A stretch of 64,000 nucleotides of DNA from MWCR01 sp041665165 (GCA_041665165.1 JBAYJJ010000001.1:17330-81329); one strand, 5' to 3'. Counted from the first letter of the stretch, positions 50,301 through 58,509 are shown. Made by a program: numbers and translations. Notes: generated from the sequence alone by a model not told the origin.

Positions 50301-51178
50301 TAATCGATCGGACGAACGTGGGAATGCGGGTTTTTGGTCCCGCGGTACTTCCAGAAATAGTATACCGCACTTAAGATGTGTGCGCGCGCCGGCTTGTGGG
50401 TAATAAGGTGCCACGGCCAATCAATGGCACTTTCTCTTTGATGGTAATGAACAAGTTTGGCAGATGGCACATGCACCACTCTCCAGTTATAAACCCATGC
50501 CCTGCGGCAGATATCCAGCTCTTCCATGTACATGAAAAACTTTTCATCGAACACGCCAACTTCTTCCAAAGCTTTGCGCCTGATCATGATAGCCGAACCC
50601 ATCATGGCATCCACTTCCAAAGGCTTTTGCTCGGACAAGACATCGCGCATGAAATAATGATGCAGATATCTTTTACCGGCCGATGTCTTACCCAAGATGG
50701 TGCGGCGGTAAAACGGCATCATGACTGTCGGGAATCTGTAGCAGGATTCTTGGCGCGTGCTATCCGGGTTATACAAAGCTGGGCCTGCCATTCCCACATC
50801 CGGGTGCGCATCCATAAACTCAACCAACTTCTCCATCTCGCCCGGAAAAATAGTGAGATCCGGATTGACTAGCATCACATACTCTCCCCTAGCTTGCCTT
50901 AAGGCCAGATTATTGCCCGCGCCAAAACCAACATTCCTGACAGAATCAATGACCTTGACCCACGAAAATCTTTCTTTGACCATCTTGCCTGTGCCATCAC
51001 CAACTGCGTTGTCCACCAAAAAATATTCAAAAGAAAAATCAAACTTAGCAGCCTCGGCGCCTTTGAGCAGCATACGGATAAGGCCCGGAGTGCGGAAGCA
51101 AACCGTAACAAAAGAAACTTTAGGATCAGGACCCCGCAACGGCTGTTGCGGGACTGAATTTTGGTTTATTTCGTTCAT
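50300..51178 (-). CDS. GT2-family glycosyltransferase
   Basis: A 292-aa inverting GT-A enzyme: VSFVTVCFRTPGLIRMLLKG, FLVDNAVGDGTG (first Asp motif), VGFGAGNNLALRQARGEYVM, LVNPDLTIFPGEMEKLVEFM (metal-binding D-x-D equivalent), MGSAIMIRRKALEEVGVFDE and FMYMEELDICRRA (catalytic E/D). Rhamnosyl- or galactofuranosyl-transferase-like. ATG 51178 overlaps the stop of the upstream GT2 by 4 nt (ATGA). Fifth gene of the 54756-48198 minus operon. Confidence 0.87.
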   Translation of the reverse strand: MNEINQNSVPQQPLRGPDPKVSFVTVCFRTPGLIRMLLKGAEAAKFDFSFEYFLVDNAVGDGTGKMVKERFSWVKVIDSVRNVGFGAGNNLALRQARGEYVMLVNPDLTIFPGEMEKLVEFMDAHPDVGMAGPALYNPDSTRQESCYRFPTVMMPFYRRTILGKTSAGKRYLHHYFMRDVLSEQKPLEVDAMMGSAIMIRRKALEEVGVFDEKFFMYMEELDICRRAWVYNWRVVHVPSAKLVHYHQRESAIDWPWHLITHKPARAHILSAVYYFWKYRGTKNPHSHVRPID

Positions 51179-52218
51179 ACGAACCAAGGCCGGATTTTCT
51201 GCGCCCCCTCAGTGCAGATAGCCTTTAATTCTTTGCGCTTTTTCAGCATTTTTGGCAAACCGGCCAAAGCCGCTCCATAACCCTTGAGCGATGACCATGA
51301 AAACAGCGCGGCAAGCATCTTACCTATTTCATACGGTAAAATCCAGAGCCCGTGCCATAAAAGGTCAGAAAAAGCCAGGTTCTTAGCCAAAACCCAGATA
51401 TGATTGCGGCTCGAAAGATAGGTTACAAAAGCAGGATGCCCAAATCGCTTGAGCCAGACCGTAAAAACATTGGATCTTGGGCTGGAAGGCACACGGCGGT
51501 AGTGCCAGGCTACGGCCTTGGGCACTAAAGCTGATTTCATGCCCATGCGGCGCATGCGCCAAGCCACATCCACGTCTTCTTTATATGAATGGAAATCTTC
51601 ATCAAAAAATTGACCATTGAGGCTGGAGCGCACCAAAGCTGAAGCGCGATAAAAAGCACAAGCGCCGGTCGGACCGAAAATTTCCATTTCCTTGTCATAC
51701 TGGCCCTCGTCGATTTGACCGGCTTTATCATCATAAGCGCGGCGCGCTTTTGTCATGTGTATGCCCAGCGAATCAATCACATTTGTTTTCTCTGTTTCTG
51801 CCCTGTCGCCAATGCCTGGACGCAAATGCGCCTTCAGAAGTTTTGGCATGGCGCTATCTATTTCCAAGTGGCTGTCCATGAAGCTGACCAATTCAAATAT
51901 ACAGTTTTGGTCCAGCACGATATCCGGATTGCATATCAAGATATAAGCGCGCGACAGATCTGAATCCTGCAGGCCTGAGAGAGCGAGTTGGATGGCCTGA
52001 TTGTGAGCGCGCGTAAAACCATAGTTGCGCATGTTGCGCAAAACAGTCATACCCGGATATTCACTGGTCAGCCACTGCGCCACCCCATCAGTTGAGGCAT
52101 TGTCCACCAAAATTATTCTATGCTGTTCGTTTTGGGCTTCAAGGCTTTCAAACAAGGATGGTAAATAAGCCATGGAGTTCCAGGCTACGATATTCACGGA
52201 AAGTCTTAGCTGATCCAT
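51175..52218 (-). CDS. GT2-family glycosyltransferase (WbbL-like)
   Basis: A 347-aa GT-A enzyme: SVNIVAWNSMAYLPSLFESL, IILVDNASTDGVAQWL, NYGFTRAHNQAIQLAL, ILICNPDIVLDQNCIFELV, FGPTGACAFYRASALVRS and DEDFHSYKEDVDVAWRMRRM. It resembles rhamnosyltransferases. ATG 52218 is favoured because the alternative ATG at 52236 lies in a period-7 array that separates it from the upstream membrane GT2 gene. Confidence 0.86.
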   Translation of the reverse strand: MDQLRLSVNIVAWNSMAYLPSLFESLEAQNEQHRIILVDNASTDGVAQWLTSEYPGMTVLRNMRNYGFTRAHNQAIQLALSGLQDSDLSRAYILICNPDIVLDQNCIFELVSFMDSHLEIDSAMPKLLKAHLRPGIGDRAETEKTNVIDSLGIHMTKARRAYDDKAGQIDEGQYDKEMEIFGPTGACAFYRASALVRSSLNGQFFDEDFHSYKEDVDVAWRMRRMGMKSALVPKAVAWHYRRVPSSPRSNVFTVWLKRFGHPAFVTYLSSRNHIWVLAKNLAFSDLLWHGLWILPYEIGKMLAALFSWSSLKGYGAALAGLPKMLKKRKELKAICTEGAQKIRPWFV

Positions 52219-52226
52219 ATCTATTT

Positions 52227-52296
52227 CATGTAACATGTATCATATAACATATATCATCCGTCATGTTACATGTTGCGTGTTACATGTTTCGTGGAT
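52227..52296. repeat. Ten-unit period-7 array with inverted halves
   Basis: Ten consecutive heptamers: CATGTAA, CATGTAT, CATATAA, CATATAT, CATCCGT, CATGTTA, CATGTTG, CGTGTTA, CATGTTT, CGTGGAT. The right half is the inverse complement type of the left. The array encodes the last residues of the upstream GT2 (HVTRNM) and reaches the start region of the next gene. Confidence 0.92.
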
Positions 52297-53783
52297 TCTT
52301 GTACGCGTTTAGGCGAAACATTAAAACCAAGCCGGCCAACACCTAGCATCATTCTGGTTTGGGCATCAATGGCCGGGAACGCCCCGAAAATCACGAACGT
52401 CACAGGCAAAAGAAGCCACTGCAAGAATACGACTATCGGAGTCTGCCATTTAGAAACATGTTCTGGCCTGGGCGGTAGCAAAACCGCGGACAAGATAGCT
52501 GATGCGAACAAGCCAATCATGGCAAAACGCATAAGCCATTCCAAAGTAAACGGCGTGTTCTGAAAAATCGCATACGAACGGAAAGGCTCAGGTGCAAACC
52601 AAAACGGCAATCTGCCCAATAAAAAGATGAGCAAAGGCACAGTGGCCCAGGTATACATGCCCTCAACTTGCTTGAACATGAACCTGATTTTGACCATGAA
52701 AGGCATGGCCTTATCGCGCGAAAACTCCTGCGCCATGTAGGGAAAGTTTTCTACGCCCCAGGCCCAGCGCCGCATCTGCAGATACAGAGCTGTGAGAGCT
52801 TTTATATAAGATCCAGACATGACTGTGTCCATGGAAACTGGGAGATAAATAGGTGTGACGCGATAGTGGCCGTGGTACTTAATCAAACCTTTTAGAAAAA
52901 TCCTGGAATCTTCATTCACCATATCATATGGATGAAAATCCACGTCCACCAGCATGCGCAAAGTCATGCTATGCGAAGAAAATGTCATCATGCCCTCGGA
53001 CCTGGCCAACTCAGTCATGAGCCAAAATGTTGTACCGAACATGCAGACGCGCACCACGGCCGGTGATTCCCACAGATTGTTGTTATACAAAACAACCGGC
53101 TGGTAAGAGCTCCTATGCGGCTCAGGTATGGTCAAAAACTTATACGATACACAGGCCAAGTATTGAGGATGAGCCACTGTGTCAATATCAAAAGCCGAAA
53201 CAATCACATCATCGATTTCAATGCCCATGCTCTTTATTTTTTCCAGCGCGGCCTGCTCCATCCAACGCATATTTGAACCTTTGCCCGGAATCTCCCCTGG
53301 CAGATCCTTAGGATGTACAGATGTGAGCAGAGCGGCAAATTTACCCCCGTATTCATTTACGATTGCTTTTGATTTTTCTTCAAAGCTTTCTTTGGCCCGT
53401 TCTTCGCCTCCCAACATCACAATCATCCTGTCTTTGGGATAGGTGGATTTAAGCAGCGAGTCCATGCAATCGCGAATTACGATCAAATCTTCTTTGACCG
53501 TCGGAAGCATTATCAGATGATAGACTTTATCAAACCTGGGCAAAGCGCTGGCGTCTTTCAGCCAGTTACGCTTTGAGTCGCGACGGTAAGAATACCAGGC
53601 AACGACCACAAACGGCAGGTAGTAGATAACGCGGAACAGCCAATACAGATCGTACACGATCACGAAGTACACGATCCAAAGCGGCTGAAGAAAAGACAAA
53701 ACCACCATGCCGATGATAGTAATCCAGACAAGAGCGCCTGGAATGATTTCGAAAAATCTTTTTTCCAATCTTGCTTTGTCCAT
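52266..53783 (-). CDS. Membrane GT2 glycosyltransferase (cellulose-synthase-like)
   Basis: A 505-aa polytopic enzyme: two N-terminal helices (LVWITIIGMVVLSFLQPLWI; FVIVYDLYWLFRVIYYLPFV), a GT-A domain with VMLGGEERAKESF, DDVIVSAFDIDTVAHPQYLA (D-x-D), FHPYDMVNEDSRIFLKGLI (catalytic E/D) and ALYLQMRRWAWGVENFP (Q/R-x-x-R-W), then about four C-terminal helices. The layout is that of processive or lipid-directed GT2s. It starts 2 nt after tsaB. Its last residues come from a period-7 array. Confidence 0.85.
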   Translation of the reverse strand: MDKARLEKRFFEIIPGALVWITIIGMVVLSFLQPLWIVYFVIVYDLYWLFRVIYYLPFVVVAWYSYRRDSKRNWLKDASALPRFDKVYHLIMLPTVKEDLIVIRDCMDSLLKSTYPKDRMIVMLGGEERAKESFEEKSKAIVNEYGGKFAALLTSVHPKDLPGEIPGKGSNMRWMEQAALEKIKSMGIEIDDVIVSAFDIDTVAHPQYLACVSYKFLTIPEPHRSSYQPVVLYNNNLWESPAVVRVCMFGTTFWLMTELARSEGMMTFSSHSMTLRMLVDVDFHPYDMVNEDSRIFLKGLIKYHGHYRVTPIYLPVSMDTVMSGSYIKALTALYLQMRRWAWGVENFPYMAQEFSRDKAMPFMVKIRFMFKQVEGMYTWATVPLLIFLLGRLPFWFAPEPFRSYAIFQNTPFTLEWLMRFAMIGLFASAILSAVLLPPRPEHVSKWQTPIVVFLQWLLLPVTFVIFGAFPAIDAQTRMMLGVGRLGFNVSPKRVQESTKHVTRNM

Positions 53784-53785
53784 AC

Positions 53786-54151
53786 TTATTTGATGGTTAT
53801 ATTTGGTTCGCGATCGTACTCAGGAGCCACGAAAGCCTGAGGCTTCATGTGCTCGAGGTCCGCATTTGATATTTTACTCTGACCGGCGGGTAATGAATAC
53901 AGTTTAAGCTTGAGCGTCCTGGCCAACAGGTTGGCGACTAACACTCCGGCGCGGATACTGGAAAAAGAGCCTGGGCCCTTTACCACGCAAATGCCATCGG
54001 CTTTTTTCAGTTGATCTAATTTTACGTGCTGAGTTATCTGATAGAAAAAGTTTCCGGATCGGCCTTCATAGTCCCAGACTTTCTCAGAGTCGCCGACCCA
54101 GCCAAAAGAAAAATGACCGATTTCGTGCGTATCAATGAAGAACAATCTCAT
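53786..54151 (-). CDS. tsaB: TsaB-like tRNA threonylcarbamoyladenosine protein, minimal N-terminal form
   Basis: A 121-aa protein with the TsaB signature: LFFIDTHE at the N-terminus and GICVVKGPGSFSSIRAGVLV followed by ANLLA. Bacterial TsaB normally has 210-230 residues in two ASKHA domains; this one keeps only the first. TsaB scaffolds TsaD in t6A37 synthesis. The N-terminal domain makes the TsaD contact, so the short form may suffice. It overlaps the upstream HTH gene by 4 nt and the GT2 gene follows within 2 nt: an unusual placement in a glycan operon. Confidence 0.75.
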   Translation of the reverse strand: MRLFFIDTHEIGHFSFGWVGDSEKVWDYEGRSGNFFYQITQHVKLDQLKKADGICVVKGPGSFSSIRAGVLVANLLARTLKLKLYSLPAGQSKISNADLEHMKPQAFVAPEYDREPNITIK

Positions 54152-54756
54152 AGTGAGGACTCTCCTCCCCTGCCCAACACATCTATCACGACATGCTGGG
54201 GGGCCGAAAGCACTCCTGTCAAAAACTTATCCGAGATTTCTTTGCGGTATTTGTACTCTTGGGGCGTCAGGCAAGTAAAATTGATCTCAAAGCCCAATTC
54301 GTTTTCTGACTTGCGCACCAATTGTTTGAGCTTTTCAGCATCCATGATACCGACAATGAACAGATCCACGGCGGAATTCTTCTGGCCGAGAAACGAACCC
54401 ATGAACGAAAGGTATGAAACCGTGCCCAAAGCCACGATGTCCTTGTCCAGCCTTTTTTCCATCAAAAAATTGGCTTTGTTCATGAGCGACTGAATCTCGG
54501 GCAAAAGCGGAAATTTGGCGTTTATCTGATAGTACTTCCTCTTGAGGCCAGGCCTCTTGGTGGGTAACTCTTCATTACCTACGCCCTCAATAATCAGGCC
54601 CAAACGGGCAAGATTGTCTATTTCCCGCCTGACAGCGTTTATCTGCGTATCAATGCGCCTGGTGAGTTCACGTATAAAAAACGCCTCTTCCTGGTGTTTA
54701 ATGAACAAAGTAATGAGTTTTACCCGGGTCTTTGACCCAAAAAGGTGTTCAAGCAT
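54148..54756 (-). CDS. Winged-helix protein with a C-terminal nucleotidyltransferase-like domain
   Basis: A 202-aa protein. Residues 1-85 form a winged helix (LFGSKTRVKLITLFIKHQEE, FIRELTRRIDTQINAVRREI, NLARLGLIIEG). The C-terminal part (VSYLSFMGSFLGQKNSAVDL, FIVGIMD) has the strand-G-S-x-D-L-like pattern of minimal nucleotidyltransferase folds, with the catalytic residues incomplete. Transcriptional regulator is the likely role. It is the first gene of the six-gene minus operon; a TATATG box ends 7 nt before the ATG, predicting a leaderless mRNA. Confidence 0.7.
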   Translation of the reverse strand: MLEHLFGSKTRVKLITLFIKHQEEAFFIRELTRRIDTQINAVRREIDNLARLGLIIEGVGNEELPTKRPGLKRKYYQINAKFPLLPEIQSLMNKANFLMEKRLDKDIVALGTVSYLSFMGSFLGQKNSAVDLFIVGIMDAEKLKQLVRKSENELGFEINFTCLTPQEYKYRKEISDKFLTGVLSAPQHVVIDVLGRGGESSL

Positions 54757-54763
54757 ATTAACC

Positions 54764-54769
54764 CATATA
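54764..54769 (-). promoter_or_regulatory. -10 element, leaderless type
   Basis: TATATG on the minus strand ends 7 nt before ATG 54756. The -35 is uncertain. Confidence 0.35.
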
Positions 54770-54833
54770 TCCTGCCCGTTAGTCGCCCACTTGACAAGAC
54801 CATATCATAACGCGCGCATCTACGCGTAAGATG

Positions 54834-54862
54834 TGGACTGGAGGGATACCTTTGCGTATACT
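54834..54862 (+). promoter_or_regulatory. Promoter of the PP2C-propeller gene
   Basis: TGGACT (54834-54839), 17-nt spacer, TATACT (54857-54862). Start codon at 54880, giving a leader near 10 nt without a ribosome binding site. Confidence 0.55.
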
Positions 54863-54879
54863 TTTATCAAATAAACCCC

Positions 54880-56970
54880 ATGTCAGAGACATTTTTCAGG
54901 TTATCAGATATCGAATTCGGAAACAGCCCTTCCAACGACAAGATCGTGGGCATATTTCGCTTCGATCAATCTAAAAACCTTAGGCAGGGCCCCTGCCAGA
55001 TAGTTATCGCGGAGATCAACTCTTCGCTGTATGCATACGAGCAATTGCTTGATGTGATAAACGCGGCCGTGGAACAGTCGCGCGCTTTGCTGGCAGGCAT
55101 GACCATGGACCCTTTCGCCAGGTTTGAAAAAATCGTGCAAAAAGTCAACGAAGCCATAACCGACTTCCAGGATAAGGAACCCACCCCGATTAATTGGGGC
55201 AAAGTAAACATTTTCATAATAGAATGTCATAAAGACCAGCTATGCATTACAGGCCGCGGACACTTGTCCAACATGTTTCTGCAAAAGGCTGATAACAATG
55301 ATTTCAAGGTTTTTGATCTGTGCGGCTCTTTGGAACAACCTGTGACAGTCGACCCGCAAAAAGTCTTCTGCTCCCTCATCTGCGGCGATATGAAGGCTGG
55401 GGACATCTTCTTTATCGGTACGACTAATTTCGACCGTTTCAAGCAAGAGCTCCAAATCAAACAAAAGCTCTCCGAACTCCCGTCTGTTTCGGCAGCCGTG
55501 GAAATCAAGCATGCACTTGAAGCCTCGGCCGTACCTGATGATTTTGCGGCAGCCATTGTCTCGTGCCATTCAGAAGACAAAGCCTCGGCGCCGATTGCGG
55601 AGAAGAAGATGGGCGGTATGGAATCAATGCGCAATTTGCATGAGAATGAACAAAAAACCAATACAACGCTGGCGCCAGTGATCAATCCTGTGAAGCTTTT
55701 GAAGAACGACTCATCCATGTCAGCTGAATCGGATTTGCCCATGCCAGTTTCCCCGCTCAACAACCTTTTGGATAAAATCAAAGGTTTTGGAAAACACCGA
55801 GCTAACCAAGCCCCAGGCAATCAGACCATGCTCAGGAACTTGAACGCCGGCCATGGCAACTATCTGGATAAGGGAAAGAAAAAATATATCATCATCGGGA
55901 TTTCTGCCTTGGCCATAATCATAATCGGATACGCGGTCTGGAAGCATAATCAGACAGCTGCTGCCCAACAAGCGATTTGGGATTCCTCATACAACCAAGC
56001 CGTGGACTACAGGAACCAGGCCGAAAGTTCTTTGGTCTATGCCAAGGATTCGCAGACTCGGACAGAAATAGACATGAGCGAAAAAATCTTAACCGGGCTG
56101 GACACTTCCACGGCTGACCGCAAAGCTCGCGCGCAAAAACTTAGCACTGAAATCTCCCAAATCAAGGAAAAGCTCCGCAAGCTCGTACCATTATCAGGAG
56201 TGACTGAACTCTATTCCTTACCTGTCACTTCACCTGACAATACTTTGGCCGCGCCGATCATGACTGAGAAATATGCTTATGTGGCCGACAACCAGTTGAA
56301 GCAGGTACTGAAGATCGATTTGGCCACAAAGGAAACGAAGAAGATCGCTTACCCGAGCAAGATGGGAGACGTGAAGTTTGGCTCGCTTGGCGACCTATCA
56401 ATCGTATTCATGGATGATAAAGGCCAGCTCATGGCTTTGACCTTGGCCAATGACCAAGCTAGTGAGCTCAACAAGCTCAGCCAGACCTCATCAACCTCTG
56501 ACTTAGTTGTATACAACAAAAGAGCTTACGTGTTGGATGGCCAAAGCGGCAAGATTTTGCGCTACACCAAAACTGATGCAGGCTTTGGCAGCGCCTCGCG
56601 CTATATCCAGGATCCAAGCATTGACTTGGTCGGTGCGGTCGGCTTGGCCATTGACAGCAATGTGTATGTTGCCAAGTCCAATGGGCAAATCTTAAAATTC
56701 CTTTCAGGCAAGCAAGAAACTTTCAGCCCAATCGCAATCGATCCGCCGATGTCCTCTGTCAGCTCGATCTGGACTGATTTAGACGACCCCCGGATCATGG
56801 TGACTGACCCGGCTGAAAAACGCATTGTCATCTTTGATAAGAACGGCCTACTCACAGCCCAGCTCACATCCAACGAATTCGGAGTGCTCAAGGACATAAA
56901 ATCGCGCACCAACTCAAAACAAGCAGTTGTCTTGAGCGGAAACAGATTGTTGCTGGTACCGTTGCCGTAA
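54880..56970 (+). CDS. PP2C-like domain, transmembrane helix and extracytoplasmic beta-propeller protein
   Basis: A 696-aa single-pass membrane protein. The cytoplasmic part (1-230) resembles a PP2C/SpoIIE phosphatase fold: IVIAEINSSLYAYEQLLDVI, LCITGRGHLSNMFLQ and MKAGDIFFIGTTNFDRFKQ (equivalent of the G-D-x-x-x-x-x-S/T-D-G motif, but metal Asp residues are not all evident). A disordered stretch follows, then a transmembrane helix near 330 (YIIIGISALAIIIIGYAVWK), a coiled-coil-like region and a C-terminal NHL/YVTN-type propeller (KYAYVADNQLKQVLKIDL, RAYVLDGQSGKILRYT, VGLAIDSNVYVAKSNGQILK). It may couple an external signal to an internal pseudophosphatase. Monocistronic. Confidence 0.68.
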   Translation: MSETFFRLSDIEFGNSPSNDKIVGIFRFDQSKNLRQGPCQIVIAEINSSLYAYEQLLDVINAAVEQSRALLAGMTMDPFARFEKIVQKVNEAITDFQDKEPTPINWGKVNIFIIECHKDQLCITGRGHLSNMFLQKADNNDFKVFDLCGSLEQPVTVDPQKVFCSLICGDMKAGDIFFIGTTNFDRFKQELQIKQKLSELPSVSAAVEIKHALEASAVPDDFAAAIVSCHSEDKASAPIAEKKMGGMESMRNLHENEQKTNTTLAPVINPVKLLKNDSSMSAESDLPMPVSPLNNLLDKIKGFGKHRANQAPGNQTMLRNLNAGHGNYLDKGKKKYIIIGISALAIIIIGYAVWKHNQTAAAQQAIWDSSYNQAVDYRNQAESSLVYAKDSQTRTEIDMSEKILTGLDTSTADRKARAQKLSTEISQIKEKLRKLVPLSGVTELYSLPVTSPDNTLAAPIMTEKYAYVADNQLKQVLKIDLATKETKKIAYPSKMGDVKFGSLGDLSIVFMDDKGQLMALTLANDQASELNKLSQTSSTSDLVVYNKRAYVLDGQSGKILRYTKTDAGFGSASRYIQDPSIDLVGAVGLAIDSNVYVAKSNGQILKFLSGKQETFSPIAIDPPMSSVSSIWTDLDDPRIMVTDPAEKRIVIFDKNGLLTAQLTSNEFGVLKDIKSRTNSKQAVVLSGNRLLLVPLP

Positions 56971-56991
56971 AACCCCTCACCCAAAAACAAA

Positions 56992-57036
56992 CAAAAGACC
57001 CTCTCCCACAGAATGCAGGAGAGGGTCTTTTCTTTT
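56992..57036. terminator. Bidirectional rho-independent terminator
   Basis: AAAGACCCTCTCC and GGAGAGGGTCTTT, perfect 13-bp arms with T-runs on both strands. It serves the plus-strand PP2C-propeller gene and the minus-strand rplJ-rplL operon. Confidence 0.93.
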
Positions 57037-57047
57037 CCGTGTGCCAA

Positions 57048-57446
57048 TTACTTGAGTGTCGCCTTACCGCCGGCCTCTTCGATCTTTTTCTTGATCTCTT
57101 CAGCTTCGGCCTTAGAAGCCTTTTCCTTGATTACCTTAGGAGCGGCGTCCACGATATCTTTAGCCTCCTTGAGGCCCAGGGCTGTGACTTCGCGTACAAC
57201 CTTGATCACGCCGATCTTGTTGCCACCTGTTTCGGTGAGCTCAACGTCAAATTCTGTCTTTTCCTCGGCTGCGGCTGCGCCCGGGGCTGCGCCCATGGCC
57301 ATCACCGGAGCTGAAGCGCTCACGCCGAATTTCTCTTCCAAGACTTTCACAAGCTCGGAAAGATCCAGCACGGAAAGTTTTTCGATCTGGTCGACCAGTG
57401 CCTTGAACTTTTCAGGCACTTCAACCACTTTCTGTTCGTCTGACAT
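57048..57446 (-). CDS. rplL: 50S ribosomal protein L7/L12
   Basis: A 132-aa ribosomal stalk protein, multiple copies of which bind L10 and recruit translation GTPases. The N-terminal dimerisation part (VPEKFKALVDQIEKLSVLDL), Ala/Gly hinge (MAMGAAPGAAAAEEKTEFDV) and C-terminal domain (GGNKIGVIKVVREVTALGLK, EAKDIVDAAPKVIKE) are all present. Second gene of the rplJ-rplL operon; the gap to rplJ is occupied by a period-7 array, and the strong terminator 56992-57036 follows. Confidence 0.96.
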   Translation of the reverse strand: MSDEQKVVEVPEKFKALVDQIEKLSVLDLSELVKVLEEKFGVSASAPVMAMGAAPGAAAAEEKTEFDVELTETGGNKIGVIKVVREVTALGLKEAKDIVDAAPKVIKEKASKAEAEEIKKKIEEAGGKATLK

Positions 57447-57452
57447 AACTTA

Positions 57453-57541
57453 AATTACGAATTACTAATTACGAATTACGAATCAAAAATCCGTATTCTT
57501 TCGTAAAATTATTAATTGTTAATTATTAATTGTTAATTAGG
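57453..57541. repeat. Paired period-7 arrays between rplJ and rplL
   Basis: Left array (57453-57487): AATTACG, AATTACT, AATTACG, AATTACG, AATCAAA. Right array (57507-57541): AATTATT, AATTGTT, AATTATT, AATTGTT, AATTAGG. Nineteen bases separate them. The right array covers the rplJ stop codon. Confidence 0.9.
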
Positions 57542-58034
57542 AAACGGCGGCTTCCTTCTGTTTGCGTATCGCATCCAAGGCGCGGGCAAAGGCCGAAATC
57601 GGACCATTGATCGTGCTTACGAACATGCCATACAACTGAGTGCGGGTCGGAAGTTTAGACAAAGCAATCACATGTTCTTTTGTGACAAGCTTTTTGCCCA
57701 TGATTCCGCCGACCAATTTGATAGGCGTGCCTTTGGTCATGTCGCCCAAGAGCTTAGCTGGAGCTACTTCGTCGTCTGCGCTGAAGGCAATGCCCAACAT
57801 GCCAGGCATTTCCTTGGCATTGAGTTCAATGCCAGCTTCTTTGGCTGCCAAATTGATCAAAGTCTTTTTGGCCACCATGTAATCCAACTTTTGCTCGTAT
57901 GCTTTTTTGCGCAGTTCATCTGCCTTAGGAACAGTCAACCCTTGATAATCAGCGAAAACCGCTGAAGTGCTCTCTTTAAAAAGCTTGGTCAACTTCTCCA
58001 AAGTCAGTGCCTTTTGCTGTTTTGATTTAGCCAT
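57537..58034 (-). CDS. rplJ: 50S ribosomal protein L10
   Basis: A 165-aa L10: KSKQQKALTLEKLTKLFKES, SAVFADYQGLTVPKADELRK, KLDYMVAKKTLINLAAKEAG, GMLGIAFSADDEVAPAKLL and LPTRTQLYGMFVSTINGPIS. It forms the base of the L7/L12 stalk and in many bacteria represses its own operon by binding a leader RNA. A ~340-nt leader with an attenuator-like hairpin lies upstream. A TATATT sequence 6 nt before the ATG could be a second, leaderless start. Confidence 0.95.
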   Translation of the reverse strand: MAKSKQQKALTLEKLTKLFKESTSAVFADYQGLTVPKADELRKKAYEQKLDYMVAKKTLINLAAKEAGIELNAKEMPGMLGIAFSADDEVAPAKLLGDMTKGTPIKLVGGIMGKKLVTKEHVIALSKLPTRTQLYGMFVSTINGPISAFARALDAIRKQKEAAVS

Positions 58035-58049
58035 ATCTTTAATATAGAT

Positions 58050-58127
58050 GAATGTCGAATATCCGCTTCGCTGAATATGGAATATCGCGATTGTTTAGCG
58101 ACATTCTATATTCGAAATTCGATATTC
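58050..58127. repeat. Paired inverted period-7 arrays in the rplJ leader
   Basis: Left: GAATGTC, GAATATC, (9 nt), GAATATG, GAATATC. Right: GACATTC, TATATTC, GAAATTC, GATATTC. They are inverse complements across a 13-nt centre and can form a long hairpin just before rplJ. Confidence 0.88.
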
Positions 58128-58378
58128 GAGGTTAGTTCGACCTTTAGGTAACCCTCCTTCGCCGACCAGACTTCGCACAAGGCTTCGTCCGGTTCGGCTA
58201 CGGCGGGTTTCGCTTTCGCGAAATAAAACACCCACATCATCCTGTGGGTTTGCAAAGACCGAATATAATTCAGGTCTTTATCCTCAGTAGGGCCTTGCCA
58301 CCCGTAGCTTTAGCGAAGGGTGGGTCGATTTGATCCTGTTTTTAGGTCAGGACCCTGCTTTCTCAGGATGAGAGTGTT
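58128..58378 (-). promoter_or_regulatory. Structured 5' leader of rplJ (L10-leader-like)
   Basis: About 250 nt between the promoter and the period-7 arrays hold several stem-loops on the minus strand: CCACCC/GGGTGG (about 58302-58327), AAAGACC/GGTCTTT (58252-58277), the terminator-like hairpin 58221-58248, and GC-rich CGAAGC-type palindromes further on. Autogenous control by L10 is the known mechanism in this position; I infer it here without a recognised consensus match. Confidence 0.5.
58221..58248 (-). terminator. Attenuator-like terminator in the rplJ leader
   Basis: Minus strand: CCCACA and TGTGGG arms with a 6-nt loop, followed by TGTTTTATTT. It lies 190 nt upstream of rplJ within its leader. 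Confidence 0.65.
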
Positions 58379-58384
58379 GGCGCT

Positions 58385-58413
58385 ATATTAATGGATAACT
58401 TGCCAAGTGTCAA
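58385..58413 (-). promoter_or_regulatory. Promoter of the rplJ-rplL operon
   Basis: Minus strand: TTGACA (58408-58413), 17-nt spacer, TAATAT (58385-58390). Near consensus. Confidence 0.8.
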
Positions 58414-58448
58414 GAGCGGGCTTTATGCGCATATTTCGCTAATTAGAC

Positions 58449-58499
58449 TAAAAAAAGACCGCTTCGACACGCCGGGGAATACCCATTGTGCCGAAGCGG
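58449..58499 (-). terminator. Rho-independent terminator of the 58510-59232 gene
   Basis: Minus strand: CCGCTTCG and CGAAGCGG arms with a long, partly paired loop, followed by TCTTTTTTT. Confidence 0.85.
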
Positions 58500-58509
58500 C
58501 TAGTAGCTG

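Noticed and set aside
18752..58127. Period-7 arrays as CRISPR arrays
   Set aside because: Units are 7 bp with no unique spacers, and no cas genes are present in the window.
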